In this document: positions 1 through 7,839 of the stretch, piece by piece | Layout of the letters: every line of letters begins with the position of its first letter | How positions within the stretch are numbered: position 1 is the first letter of the stretch | From: an uncultured bacterium | GTDB lineage: Bacteria > Spirochaetota > Brevinematia > DTOW01 | Reading direction: 5' to 3' | Length of the DNA: 12,897 bases | Assembly: GCA_937928175.1 (NCBI GenBank) | Contig: CALFVP010000190.1 | Location: 1 to 12,897 of the forward strand | Position numbers and translations under genes: made by a program | Notes under the pieces: generated by a model | What the model was told of the DNA's origin: nothing | The model's database searches: none | The model's input: the letters and a program-made list of their open reading frames with translations, nothing else

Positions 1-1754
1 GCCAAAGCTTTAGAAGTAAGTCTGTAAGGAATATGATAACTAAGTCCCCATCCAGAAAAACCAACATCAACCGCTAAATCAGAAATAGGAACCCAAGTTG
101 CCCCTACCTGTAATATAGGGAATATAACCTTTTCAGAAAAAGCCATCTCAGGAAGCCATACACCCTTAATATCCCTAACACCTAAATAATTATCCTTAAA
201 ATCTTTATCCAAAAGCAAAGATCTATACATCTCTGGTTCCTCTAAAAAAGGAAGAAGAGAATACGAAAACGATGTAAGCATAATCTCAACGTTAGGTCTA
301 GCAAAAAGCTTTTTAAACTCTTCTAACTGTTTCGGATAATACCAAGCAAGCTGATAAAGTAAACTACCTGTTATACTTATACTAACAGGCGTATTTCTCT
401 GAGAATAGAGTTTTATCACGGAAGAGTAAACCGGAAGAAAACTAGATAAGTTCTGTTTAATAAGTTTAGGATCATTGTACAATGGTTGATGTAACGTCCA
501 AATAAAAACAATTCTAAGTTTCTTATCAAAATTCGGTATACTTATTTCTCCTATTTTTATAGGTTTCCTAACACTAAAAATTTTCTCACCTTTTAAACTA
601 AAAACATCAGCAACAACGTAATAATAACCACCCTTTACGTTAGGCAAAGAAATTTTAACAAACTTAGTATCAATAGCACCTAAATTAACGTAAAACAAAT
701 TACTGCTAGTAAGTTTTGAAATTTCCCTACCAACAGAATCTTCTAACCTTAACAAAACAATAACTTTATCAACACTTTTACCGTCTTCAAACTTATAAGA
801 TGTTACGTAAATTGGTACATTTATAGTACTATTTGGTGAAGAAAACTTAGGTAAATCGTACCCTATTACTACACCAGTTGATTTATCTGCATAACTAATA
901 TTAGATATATTAGGTAATATAGCCCAATCTATATTGTAGTAGTATTTCTCCCCAGGTTTTAATACAACCTCCTTAAAAAGGATATCAAAAGTTGGTAATT
1001 TAACATCATGCCAACTCCAAAACTTACTTACCATTCCCTTATCAACAACTATTAACAAAGAATTAGAAGATTGAGGAGAAACAAAAGCAAAGTAATTTCC
1101 TTCAGTAAATATATCACCTCTACCACCAGATCCAGGTTCAAACCTAAGTTCACTAGCTTCACCTTGAATATCAAGGAAAATAATTTTATTAGTATTGGCT
1201 GGATCCCCTAAAACTGGTCTAGTCTGATGCCAGTAAGTAAACTTCTTATCTACACCACTTACATTTTCAACAAAAATCGTTGATCTTATAACAGGATCTA
1301 CAGAATTAGCATAAATATACTTGACAATTTTTAATCCCTTAGCTTTGTCTGATTCAGATCCCACAGTATAAGAAACTTTAACAAATACTATCTTTTTGTC
1401 AAAAGAAATACCCCATTCATCTAGATTATACTTTCTTTCAGCAGTACCAGGCCATATAAAGTCAAGAATATCATAAAAAGCTCCACCCATCTTGGGATCA
1501 GTTTCATTGAAAGTTTCAACCATCTCAACCCCTGTACTAAGATCAACAACAGACATCACTCTACCACCCATACTGGGCGATACTGTAAACTTGATCTTTG
1601 GAGTTTTAAGAACTACATCTCCATTCTGCAACAATTGTACTTCCAAACCCAACTCTTCTAACTTCTTAACATTACCACCACATCCCAAAAAAGACACAAC
1701 AAAGGTAACTAAAAGCAAAATCGTAAAAACTTTCCACAAAGTTCCAACTCTCAT
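1..1754 (-). CDS. Exported GH57-family glycoside hydrolase-like lipoprotein (C-terminus beyond left edge)
   Basis: The frame is open from an ATG at 1754 to the left edge: 584 residues, with the 3' end missing. A GGAGG lies 6 bases before the ATG. The N-terminus has a basic start, a hydrophobic run and F-L-G-C at Cys25. This reads as a lipoprotein signal with a loose, spirochaete-like lipobox, so the mature protein should be membrane-anchored outside the cytoplasm. Residues about 40-400 are beta-rich; the first part (Gly-Gly-Arg near residue 65) recalls galactose-mutarotase-like sandwiches, but this is tentative. From about residue 415 GH57-like signatures appear: H422-Q-P, G463-SLLYQL, E490 followed by TSFSYSLLP, and W533-L-P-E536. 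E536 aligns with the known GH57 nucleophile. The acid/base Asp region lies outside the window, so activity cannot be judged. In many GH57 enzymes the SYSLLP block reads YHPxLP, so the His is lost here. An alpha-glucan-acting enzyme is plausible; substrate unknown. Confidence 0.72.
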   Translation of the reverse strand, partial: MRVGTLWKVFTILLLVTFVVSFLGCGGNVKKLEELGLEVQLLQNGDVVLKTPKIKFTVSPSMGGRVMSVVDLSTGVEMVETFNETDPKMGGAFYDILDFIWPGTAERKYNLDEWGISFDKKIVFVKVSYTVGSESDKAKGLKIVKYIYANSVDPVIRSTIFVENVSGVDKKFTYWHQTRPVLGDPANTNKIIFLDIQGEASELRFEPGSGGRGDIFTEGNYFAFVSPQSSNSLLIVVDKGMVSKFWSWHDVKLPTFDILFKEVVLKPGEKYYYNIDWAILPNISNISYADKSTGVVIGYDLPKFSSPNSTINVPIYVTSYKFEDGKSVDKVIVLLRLEDSVGREISKLTSSNLFYVNLGAIDTKFVKISLPNVKGGYYYVVADVFSLKGEKIFSVRKPIKIGEISIPNFDKKLRIVFIWTLHQPLYNDPKLIKQNLSSFLPVYSSVIKLYSQRNTPVSISITGSLLYQLAWYYPKQLEEFKKLFARPNVEIMLTSFSYSLLPFLEEPEMYRSLLLDKDFKDNYLGVRDIKGVWLPEMAFSEKVIFPILQVGATWVPISDLAVDVGFSGWGLSYHIPYRLTSKAL

Positions 1755-1803
1755 AACATACCTCCAAACCAAAAAACTACTTTTTGACTTCTACCTCAAC
1801 CAG

Positions 1804-1832
1804 ATTATGAATATAACAAAAAAAACTTTCAA
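1804..1832 (-). promoter_or_regulatory. Sigma-70-type promoter for the GH57-like lipoprotein gene
   Basis: Read on the minus strand there is TTGAAA (1832-1827), a 17-base spacer and CATAAT (1809-1804). Each box matches the consensus at 5 of 6 positions. Transcription should begin near 1797, giving a leader of about 43 bases that contains the GGAGG ribosome site. Confidence 0.6.
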
Positions 1833-1834
1833 TA

Positions 1835-1869
1835 GTTTTAAAAAAGTTTTTAAAAAAGTTTTTAAAAAA
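1835..1869. repeat. Three tandem copies of a G-T-tract-A-tract unit
   Basis: Three consecutive units (1835-1845, 1846-1857, 1858-1869) each read G, then 4-5 T, then 6 A; they are 11, 12 and 12 bases long. They sit immediately upstream of the -35 box of the GH57-like gene and downstream of the marR-like stop. That is the place of an UP element, and near-helically spaced A-tracts suggest bent DNA. A role as a marR transcript end is less likely, since there is no GC-rich stem. Confidence 0.7.
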
Positions 1870-1893
1870 CAAATTTAAAAAATGTACTAAAAA

Positions 1894-2253
1894 TTAACAT
1901 ATCAAATTTGAAATCTTTTCTATATCTACATCTGGTACCTCTATATTTGATTCTGCAAATTCTTTAACCTTAATTTTACCTTTTTGTGTTATAGAAAAAA
2001 GCATTTTCCTTTTGTCTTCTTTGCTTATTTCTCTTGTTATATACTTATTCTTTTCAAGTGAATCTATTATCTTTGACATTCTAGATTCTGATACACCCAT
2101 TTCTTTCGCAAGCTCACCAGCAGAAAGTTTTATAGCATTCAGAAGACATAGAACCATTATTTCATTTGCTGTTATACCAAATCTCTTTTTTATATCCCTT
2201 TCAAGCCTATAAACTACCGAAAAAATCCTTCTAAGCTTACATATATTTTCCAT
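1894..2253 (-). CDS. MarR-family winged-helix transcriptional regulator
   Basis: A 119-residue DNA-binding protein. Residues about 25-95 form the MarR-type winged helix: ITANEIMVLCLL (helix), LSAGELAKEMGVSESRMSKIIDSLEKNKYI split as helix-turn-recognition helix, then a basic wing around KEDKRKMLFSITQKG. AGGAAG ends 5 bases before the ATG, which settles the start. MarR proteins are usually about 140-150 residues; this one has a short C-terminal part after residue 95, so the dimer helices are reduced. It lies 95 bases after the manC-like gene on the same strand and could share its transcript, or be transcribed from its own AT-rich upstream region. The GH57-like gene lies downstream in the same direction. 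Target and ligand cannot be read from the sequence; control of the neighbouring sugar genes or of itself is only a guess from position. Confidence 0.82.
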   Translation of the reverse strand: MENICKLRRIFSVVYRLERDIKKRFGITANEIMVLCLLNAIKLSAGELAKEMGVSESRMSKIIDSLEKNKYITREISKEDKRKMLFSITQKGKIKVKEFAESNIEVPDVDIEKISNLIC

Positions 2254-2348
2254 ACGACTTCCTAAAATTTAACTATATTCAAAATTGTTAATAATAAATT
2301 TTTCAATTTTCAAGTAGATAACCCCTTAAAAAACTAAAAAATTTATCT

Positions 2349-3650
2349 TTACCTTCCGTATATATCAGAGAATCTGACTATATCATCTTCACTAATGTAA
2401 TCACCAATTTGTATTTCAATTATCTCTAAAGGTATTTTACCTGGGTTTTCCAACCTATGTTTGACAGTTTTCGGAATAAAAGTGCTTTCATTTTCTCTAA
2501 GAAAGATTACCTTATCGTCTACAGTGACTTTAGCAGTACCTTTGACAACTACCCAATGTTCACTTCTATGGTAATGCAGTTGTAAGCTCAAACTTTCACC
2601 AGGATTAACAGTTATCCTTTTTATTTGGTAATTCTCACCTTTGTCTATAACAGTATAACTACCCCATGGTCTATACTCAGTAACACTCGATTTTAGCTCT
2701 TCTCTACCCTTAAGAAATTCCAAAATACTTTTACCTTTTTTACTACTTGAGACGTACACAACATCAGGTGTCTCAATTACATTTAAATTTCTTACACCAT
2801 CAACAACCACAAGTCTTTTGGTTGATATAGCTGTAACGTTACTTGAGCTATTTATCAAAACATCTCCGCTTACAAAATTACCATTTCTATCACAACCGAT
2901 AATATCTGAAATATCAGATATACTATCAATATCCACTATTTCTACATCCCAATTGAAAACTAAAACTTCCTCAGATCTCCTAGAAATAACTTCTTCAAAT
3001 GGAACTCCATCCAAAACATCTTCCTGCACTATTGTTTCTAAAGATTTAGAAAAAGCACCTTGGATTATATCCCTAAAGCCTCTTAACGATGATATATAAA
3101 CTCCCAAATTAGAAAATCTAGACTTTTCATTAAATCTTACAAACTTCCCAAACATAGCACCCTTTGAAGTATAAAGCTCAACTTTATCTTTCAACTTTTT
3201 AGATTTATTTGAAACTAAACAAACAACTTTACCAAATGGAATATTCAAAACTACTTTAGAAATTGTATTAGAAAACTCATCAAAAGAAACCTTCCACACT
3301 TGATCCGAATTCAAAATTAACACCGTCTCATCTTCGCTTACTTCGTTTTGTATGAAATAAGATATACCCACACTAACTGCTTTTAGAGTTCCCTTTGGTT
3401 CTTTTTCCACTATATGATTAACAGAGGAAACCTTTAAAACTTCTACAGATTGAGTTTTTATAAAAAATTTAAATTCTTCAGGTGCAATAACAAATATATC
3501 GTTAGCACTCACCAATTCCTTAACAAGTTCAATAGTTCTTTGAAAAAGGGATTTTTCAAAAATTACTTTACTAAACTGCTTTGGAAGGTTATCCCTTGAA
3601 ATAGGCCAAAGCGACATACCTTTTCCACCGCACAACAAAACCACTTTCAT
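2349..3650 (-). CDS. ManC/AlgA-like protein: degenerate mannose-1-phosphate guanylyltransferase domain with intact mannose-6-phosphate isomerase cupin
   Basis: 433 residues with the two-domain plan of bifunctional GDP-mannose enzymes, which interconvert fructose-6-P and mannose-6-P and make GDP-mannose from mannose-1-P. The C-terminal cupin (about 326-433) is well kept: RPWGSY at 327-332, QLHYHRSEHW at 357-366 giving metal-ligand candidates H359, H361, E364 and H365, then H398 in KHRLENPG and the usual DIVRF..IYGR ending. The N-terminal nucleotidyltransferase half is not. The loop reads GGKGMSLWP, with Ser13 where the nucleotide-binding Arg is expected. The EPxGRNTAPA block reads EPKGTLKAV, the ADH block reads SDQ (115-117), and the GSW block is lost near 236-245. 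NTP transfer may be lost or altered, so no gene symbol is given. The start is the only plausible ATG but has a weak ribosome site. It diverges from thrS and could feed surface glycan synthesis. Confidence 0.8.
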   Translation of the reverse strand: MKVVLLCGGKGMSLWPISRDNLPKQFSKVIFEKSLFQRTIELVKELVSANDIFVIAPEEFKFFIKTQSVEVLKVSSVNHIVEKEPKGTLKAVSVGISYFIQNEVSEDETVLILNSDQVWKVSFDEFSNTISKVVLNIPFGKVVCLVSNKSKKLKDKVELYTSKGAMFGKFVRFNEKSRFSNLGVYISSLRGFRDIIQGAFSKSLETIVQEDVLDGVPFEEVISRRSEEVLVFNWDVEIVDIDSISDISDIIGCDRNGNFVSGDVLINSSSNVTAISTKRLVVVDGVRNLNVIETPDVVYVSSSKKGKSILEFLKGREELKSSVTEYRPWGSYTVIDKGENYQIKRITVNPGESLSLQLHYHRSEHWVVVKGTAKVTVDDKVIFLRENESTFIPKTVKHRLENPGKIPLEIIEIQIGDYISEDDIVRFSDIYGR

Positions 3651-3707
3651 ATCTTAGGGATTATGAAACACTATAATTTAAAATACAAATTAAAAACCTC
3701 TATTTAT

Positions 3708-3713
3708 TATAAT
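3708..3713 (+). promoter_or_regulatory. Candidate -10 box of thrS
   Basis: A perfect TATAAT lies 21 bases before the thrS ATG and would give a leader of about 15 bases containing the AGGAG site. No convincing -35 box is visible at 16-18 bases upstream, and the region is so AT-rich that chance is a real possibility. Confidence 0.35.
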
Positions 3714-3734
3714 TGTAAAATCATAGGAGCATCT

Positions 3735-5594
3735 ATGAAAGCAAAGGAAATTGTAAAAAACTTCAGTAATCCTGAAAAAATAGTAGGTTTCAAAGAAAAC
3801 AACGAATTTATCGATTTACTATCTGAAGTATCCGATATATCAAGACTTAAACCAATATACATCGATTCTGAAGATTACTACGAATTTGTAAGGCATACAG
3901 CTGCTCATGTAATGGCTCAGGCTGTACAAAGGATCTACGGCAGAAATACAAAGTTAGGAATTGGTCCTACAATAGAAAACGGATTTTACTACGATATAGA
4001 TATTGACACAACAATTTCAGAGGATGATCTACCTAAAATAGAGGAAGAAATGCGCAAAATAGTACAAGAAAACCTAAAACTAGAAAAATTGATTCTAACC
4101 AAAGAAGAAGCATTAAAACTCTTTTCTGAACTTGGTCAAACCTATAAAATTGAACTTATAAATGAAATAAACGACTATTACGTATCCGTATATAAGCAAG
4201 GAGAGTTTATAGACTTATGTAAAGGTCCACACGTAGAAAAAACGGGAGATATACCTATGTACGGATTCAAACTTACAAGTGTAGCAGGAGCTTACTGGAA
4301 AGGAAACGAAAAAAATAAAATGCTTCAAAGAATATACGGTATACTTTTCAGAACAAAAGAAGAATTAGAAAAATACCTCCTTCAAGTTGAAGAAGCTAAA
4401 AAAAGAGATCATAGAAAACTAGGAAAAGAACTAAAACTATTTTTGTTTTTCGACGAATCACCTGCAATACCTTTCTGGTTACCAAATGGGATGTTTATAA
4501 AAAATACCCTAATATCATACATGAGAGAACTACTCTACAGTAACGGATACGTAGAAATACAAACTCCTATGATAATGAAAAGAGAACTTTGGGAAAAGTC
4601 GGGACATTGGCAAAACTATAGAGAAAACATGTACTTAGCTTTTACAGAAGATGAAAATATTCAAGATGAACCAAGTATAGCTATAAAACCCATGAGCTGT
4701 CCAGGAAGTATATTAGTATTCAAATCAGAAATAAGATCCTATAGAGACCTCCCTATAAGGCTTTTAGAATTTGGTAACGTGCATAGATACGAAAGAGCAG
4801 GAGTACTACATGGCTTATTAAGAGTAAGGGGATTTACGCAAGATGATGCACACATATTCTTAACACCAGAACAAATAAAAGAAGAAACAATAAACGTGAT
4901 TCAAATTGTTGATACTGTATACAAGAAATTCGGTTTTGATTACTCAGTTGAACTTTCCACAAAACCTGAAAAATACATAGGAACTGACGAAATGTGGGAA
5001 ATTTCAACAAATAGCCTAAAAGAAGCTTTAGATGAAATAGGCATAAAATACGATATAAAAGAAGGTGAAGGAGCATTTTATGGACCAAAAATAGATTTTC
5101 ACCTGAAAGATGCTATAGGTAGATCTCACCAATGCGGCACAATACAACTTGATATGGCACTACCCGAAAAATTCGATATAAATTATATAGGAGAAGATGG
5201 AAAACAACACAGAGTAGTAATGATTCACAGAGCAATATACGGAAGCCTTGAGAGGTTTATAGGTATACTAATAGAACACTACGCTGGAAAATTCCCATTA
5301 TGGTTATCACCATTGCAAGTAATAATATTACCAATATCAGAAAAATTCATAAATTACGCAAAAAAAATCGAATCAATACTCAAAGAAAACAAATTCAGAG
5401 TAAAGATTGATACAGATAGCGAAAAATTAGGATTTAAAATAAGAAGAGCACAAATTGAAAAAATACCATTTATGGTAATAGTTGGTCAAAAAGAAATGGA
5501 AGAAAATACTATTTCTCTTAGATCAAGGGATAATGGAGATCTTGGAAATAAATCTATAACAGAACTTATAAATATACTAAACAATAGCGTATAA
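3735..5594 (+). CDS. thrS: Threonyl-tRNA synthetase
   Basis: Cytoplasmic enzyme that charges tRNA-Thr with threonine and edits mischarged Ser-tRNA. The 619-residue protein has the family order: a short, weakly conserved TGS-like N-terminus (1-45); an editing domain with H54-x3-H58 and C162-x3-H166 (in DLCKGPH); a class II catalytic core with motif 2 around 341-375 (RxxEFGNVHRYE) and motif 3 around 497-515 (HRAIYGSLERF); zinc ligands C322 (MSCPG), H373 (DDAHIF) and H498 (MIHRA); and the anticodon-binding domain from about 520 to the end. The frame is open up to an ATG at 3663, but the start at 3735 is chosen: AGGAG sits 5 bases before it, a TATAAT lies between the two ATGs, and the extra 24 residues do not resemble the family. 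It diverges from the manC-like gene and is followed 39 bases later by the lytic transglycosylase gene. Confidence 0.96.
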   Translation: MKAKEIVKNFSNPEKIVGFKENNEFIDLLSEVSDISRLKPIYIDSEDYYEFVRHTAAHVMAQAVQRIYGRNTKLGIGPTIENGFYYDIDIDTTISEDDLPKIEEEMRKIVQENLKLEKLILTKEEALKLFSELGQTYKIELINEINDYYVSVYKQGEFIDLCKGPHVEKTGDIPMYGFKLTSVAGAYWKGNEKNKMLQRIYGILFRTKEELEKYLLQVEEAKKRDHRKLGKELKLFLFFDESPAIPFWLPNGMFIKNTLISYMRELLYSNGYVEIQTPMIMKRELWEKSGHWQNYRENMYLAFTEDENIQDEPSIAIKPMSCPGSILVFKSEIRSYRDLPIRLLEFGNVHRYERAGVLHGLLRVRGFTQDDAHIFLTPEQIKEETINVIQIVDTVYKKFGFDYSVELSTKPEKYIGTDEMWEISTNSLKEALDEIGIKYDIKEGEGAFYGPKIDFHLKDAIGRSHQCGTIQLDMALPEKFDINYIGEDGKQHRVVMIHRAIYGSLERFIGILIEHYAGKFPLWLSPLQVIILPISEKFINYAKKIESILKENKFRVKIDTDSEKLGFKIRRAQIEKIPFMVIVGQKEMEENTISLRSRDNGDLGNKSITELINILNNSV

Positions 5595-5633
5595 AACTTA
5601 AAGGTTTTTACAATTTTTAACGAAACTAAAATT

Positions 5634-6323
5634 ATGGTAAGTGGTCTAGATTCAGTTTACTTAAGAATAAAAGCAATAAATGAAAGGATAAAAGAAATAA
5701 ACGAAAAAGTTGGGAATATATATTCATCTCTAGATATCAATAGAATTTCAAAAACACAAAACTACAATATAACGTTCGAAACACAAAAAAATACCTCAAA
5801 AACATTCAAAGAAATACTAGATGAAGCACTATCAAAAAACAACAGTAACCAAGAAAACATAAACATATTATCAAAACCTGACGAAACATGGAAAGAAGTA
5901 ATAGTTCAAAAAAACAGTAATGAAAACCGAGAATCAAAATTTGATGATATAATTCAAAAGGCATCTTCAACCTACAATGTACCAAAAGAACTAATAAAAG
6001 CAGTCATAAAAGCGGAATCTAATTTTAATCCATTCTCGATATCACCAAAGAATGCAATGGGACTTATGCAACTTTTACCTTCAACAGCTAAAGAAATGGG
6101 GGTAGAAGATGTATTTGATCCATTCCAAAACATAATGGGTGGAACAAAATACTTAAAAACTATGTTAGACAAGTACAACGGTAACTTGTTTTTAGCGTTA
6201 TCAGCTTACAATGCAGGACCAAATAGAGTTGACAAATCTAAAGGAATACCAGAAATTGAAGAAACGCAAAATTACGTGGATAGAGTTATAAAATTTTACA
6301 AAGAATATTCAAAAATAAAATAA
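5634..6323 (+). CDS. Lytic transglycosylase (SLT/GH23 domain) without signal peptide, possibly flagellum-associated
   Basis: The C-terminal half (about 105-225) is an SLT-type lysozyme fold that cleaves the glycan strand of peptidoglycan. Visible signatures are catalytic Glu128 in KAESNFNP, GLMQLLPST at 143-151, LALSAYNAGP at 187-196 and TQNYVDRV at 211-218. The first 100 residues start with a coiled-coil-like stretch (LRIKAINERIKEINEKV), then a low-complexity Asn/Ser/Lys linker that includes FKEILDEAL (58-66). There is no signal peptide, lipobox or membrane segment. Soluble SLT proteins of this layout, with a short coiled N-terminus and a FxxxLxEA-like stretch, occur near flagellar genes in other bacteria and may leave through the flagellar export gate. 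That link is inference from form; no flagellar gene is adjacent. No Shine-Dalgarno precedes the ATG, and no in-frame alternative start exists back to the thrS stop. Confidence 0.85.
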   Translation: MVSGLDSVYLRIKAINERIKEINEKVGNIYSSLDINRISKTQNYNITFETQKNTSKTFKEILDEALSKNNSNQENINILSKPDETWKEVIVQKNSNENRESKFDDIIQKASSTYNVPKELIKAVIKAESNFNPFSISPKNAMGLMQLLPSTAKEMGVEDVFDPFQNIMGGTKYLKTMLDKYNGNLFLALSAYNAGPNRVDKSKGIPEIEETQNYVDRVIKFYKEYSKIK

Positions 6324-6330
6324 ACTACAT

Positions 6331-6347
6331 TTAACTAGTTTAACTAG
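6331..6347. repeat. Short direct repeat / AT-rich dyad between convergent genes
   Basis: TTAACTAG occurs twice (6331-6338, 6340-6347), and 6335-6347 can fold as a 5-bp CTAGT/ACTAG stem with a 3-base loop. It lies between the stops of the lytic transglycosylase and atpB genes, where a two-way terminator would be expected. The stem is too weak and the T-run too broken to call one. Confidence 0.3.
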
Positions 6348-6359
6348 ATATTAAAAATG

Positions 6360-7781
6360 CTACTCAAACTCTTTCTTTGTTTTTTCCCTTACATCTTCCT
6401 TGTAGTACTTTGATATTAAAGATTTAGTTATACCTGTAAGGTCTTCTACTGGGAACATGGAAAGCAAATTCCAACCTAACTCAAGGCTATCTTCAATAGT
6501 TCTTCTTTCAGTGAATTTTTGTCCTACAAGATTCTGTTCAAAAAGGTTACCAAACTTCAATATAAGTTTTTCTTTAGGTCCTAGTTCTTCTTCACCTACA
6601 ATTGACGCAATATTTCTGACTTCTTTAACTCTGGCATAAAGAGCATACAATTGATTTGATACGCTAGCGTGATCTTCTCTAGTTTTACCTTCACCTATAC
6701 CCTCCTTCATGAGTCTTGATAGAGATGGTAAAACATCAACAGGTGGGTATATACCTTTGTTATGTAGTTCTCTTGACAATACAATTTGTCCTTCTGTAAT
6801 ATAACCAGTCAAATCTGGAATTGGGTGAGTTATATCATCGTTTGGCATTGATAGTATAGGTATTTGCGTGATTGATCCATCAGATCCTTTAACTCTTCCT
6901 GCTCTTTCGTATATAGTTGCAAGATCACTGTACATATACCCAGGAAATCCCTTTCTTGCAGGTATTTCACCCAAAGCTGTAGCAACTTCTCTTAAAGCTT
7001 CGGCATAATTTGTCATATCAGTTAAAATAACAACAACATGCATATTTTTTTCAAAAGCTAAGAATTCTGCAACAGTCAAAGCCACTCTAGGTGTTATTAA
7101 CCTTTCGATAGGAGGATCATTCGCAAGGTTTAGGAAAAGAACTGTGCTATTTATAGCTCCAGTTTCTTCAAAAACTTTTTTGAAAAAGTAAGCATCATCG
7201 TATTTAACACCCATAGCAGCAAAAACTACAGCAAAGTTTTCTTTTGTTGCACCTTTTATTTTTACTTGAGAAGCAATTTGAGCAGCTAGTTCATTGTGAG
7301 GTAAACCTGCAGCGGAAAATATCGGAAGTTTTTGTCCTCTCACAAGAGAATTCATAAGATCTATTGAAGATACTCCAGTCTCAGCAAAATCTCTAGGATA
7401 TTCTCTCATGAAAGGGTTTATAGGAAGCCCATTTACATCCCTTACATCTTCAAAATCTGTTCCAACAAACCCATCAATAGGTCTACCAGCACCATCAAAT
7501 ATCCTACCAAGCATCCTTTTAGAAACACCTATCCTAAGAGGTGTAGCCTTAAACCTTACTTTCACACGATCTTTATTCATACCAAATGTACCTTCAAAAA
7601 CTTGTAAAGTAACAGCCTTTTCCCCAGATTTCAAAACCTTAGCATGTCTCACTTCACCATTATCAAGCTCAATTTCGGCAATCTCATCGTACCCAATATT
7701 CGGCACATTCTCTAAAATCATCAAAGGCCCTTTTAGTTCCTTGGCACCTTCAACAACTTTCTCAGGAACAAACAATTCCAT
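6360..7781 (-). CDS. atpB: V/A-type ATP synthase subunit B (non-catalytic nucleotide-binding subunit)
   Basis: 473 residues, close to the usual 460-470, matching the B subunit of the soluble V1/A1 head of the rotary H+ or Na+ ATPase. The loop at the Walker A position reads SAAGLPHNEL (156-165), the B-subunit form without the P-loop Lys-Thr of the catalytic A subunit. Other family blocks are GRIFDGAGRPIDG (92-104), INPFMREYPRDFAETGVSSID (from 121), ILTDMTNYAEALREV, and the segment SMPNDDITHPIPDLTGYITE that runs into QIVLSRELHNKGIYPPVDVL. GGGGAG ends 7 bases before the ATG. A promoter of 5/6 + 5/6 match lies just upstream. The gene is alone: rpsO diverges on one side and the transglycosylase gene converges on the other, so the A, D, E, I and K subunit genes must be elsewhere, unlike the usual compact ATPase operon. 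Confidence 0.95.
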   Translation of the reverse strand: MELFVPEKVVEGAKELKGPLMILENVPNIGYDEIAEIELDNGEVRHAKVLKSGEKAVTLQVFEGTFGMNKDRVKVRFKATPLRIGVSKRMLGRIFDGAGRPIDGFVGTDFEDVRDVNGLPINPFMREYPRDFAETGVSSIDLMNSLVRGQKLPIFSAAGLPHNELAAQIASQVKIKGATKENFAVVFAAMGVKYDDAYFFKKVFEETGAINSTVLFLNLANDPPIERLITPRVALTVAEFLAFEKNMHVVVILTDMTNYAEALREVATALGEIPARKGFPGYMYSDLATIYERAGRVKGSDGSITQIPILSMPNDDITHPIPDLTGYITEGQIVLSRELHNKGIYPPVDVLPSLSRLMKEGIGEGKTREDHASVSNQLYALYARVKEVRNIASIVGEEELGPKEKLILKFGNLFEQNLVGQKFTERRTIEDSLELGWNLLSMFPVEDLTGITKSLISKYYKEDVREKTKKEFE

Positions 7782-7799
7782 AACTCACTCCCCCTATGT

Positions 7800-7829
7800 A
7801 GTATATAACAATTAACTTTTCCATTTCAA
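7800..7829 (-). promoter_or_regulatory. Sigma-70-type promoter for atpB
   Basis: On the minus strand TTGAAA (7829-7824), an 18-base spacer and TATACT (7805-7800). Each box is 5 of 6. The predicted start near 7793 leaves a leader of about 12 bases carrying GGGGAG. Confidence 0.55.
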
Positions 7830-7839
7830 AATATATATT

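Noticed and set aside
1835..1869. CRISPR-like or intrinsic terminator reading of the A/T tandem repeat
   Set aside because: Units are 11-12 bases without spacers, and there is no GC-bearing stem before a T-run.
1492..1878. 128-residue plus-strand reading frame
   Set aside because: It is antisense to the GH57-like gene and its end is simply the A/T repeat translated; no ribosome site and no family.
3663..3734. Longer thrS start giving 24 extra residues
   Set aside because: The ATG at 3735 has AGGAG at the right distance, a TATAAT lies between the two starts, and the extra residues do not match the family.
3651..3734. Riboswitch or T-box leader upstream of thrS
   Set aside because: The stretch is only 84 bases, nearly all A/T, has a promoter-like -10 near its end, and shows no T-box sequence or stem.
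5592..5633. Stop-codon readthrough from thrS into the lytic transglycosylase
   Set aside because: The two are in the same frame and the 39 bases between have no stop, but thrS ends at its normal length and there is no readthrough signal; 13 stop-free codons are easily chance.
7408..7815. 135-residue plus-strand frame antisense to atpB
   Set aside because: Shadow of a highly conserved gene on the other strand, with low-complexity Ser/Pro/Thr composition and no ribosome site.
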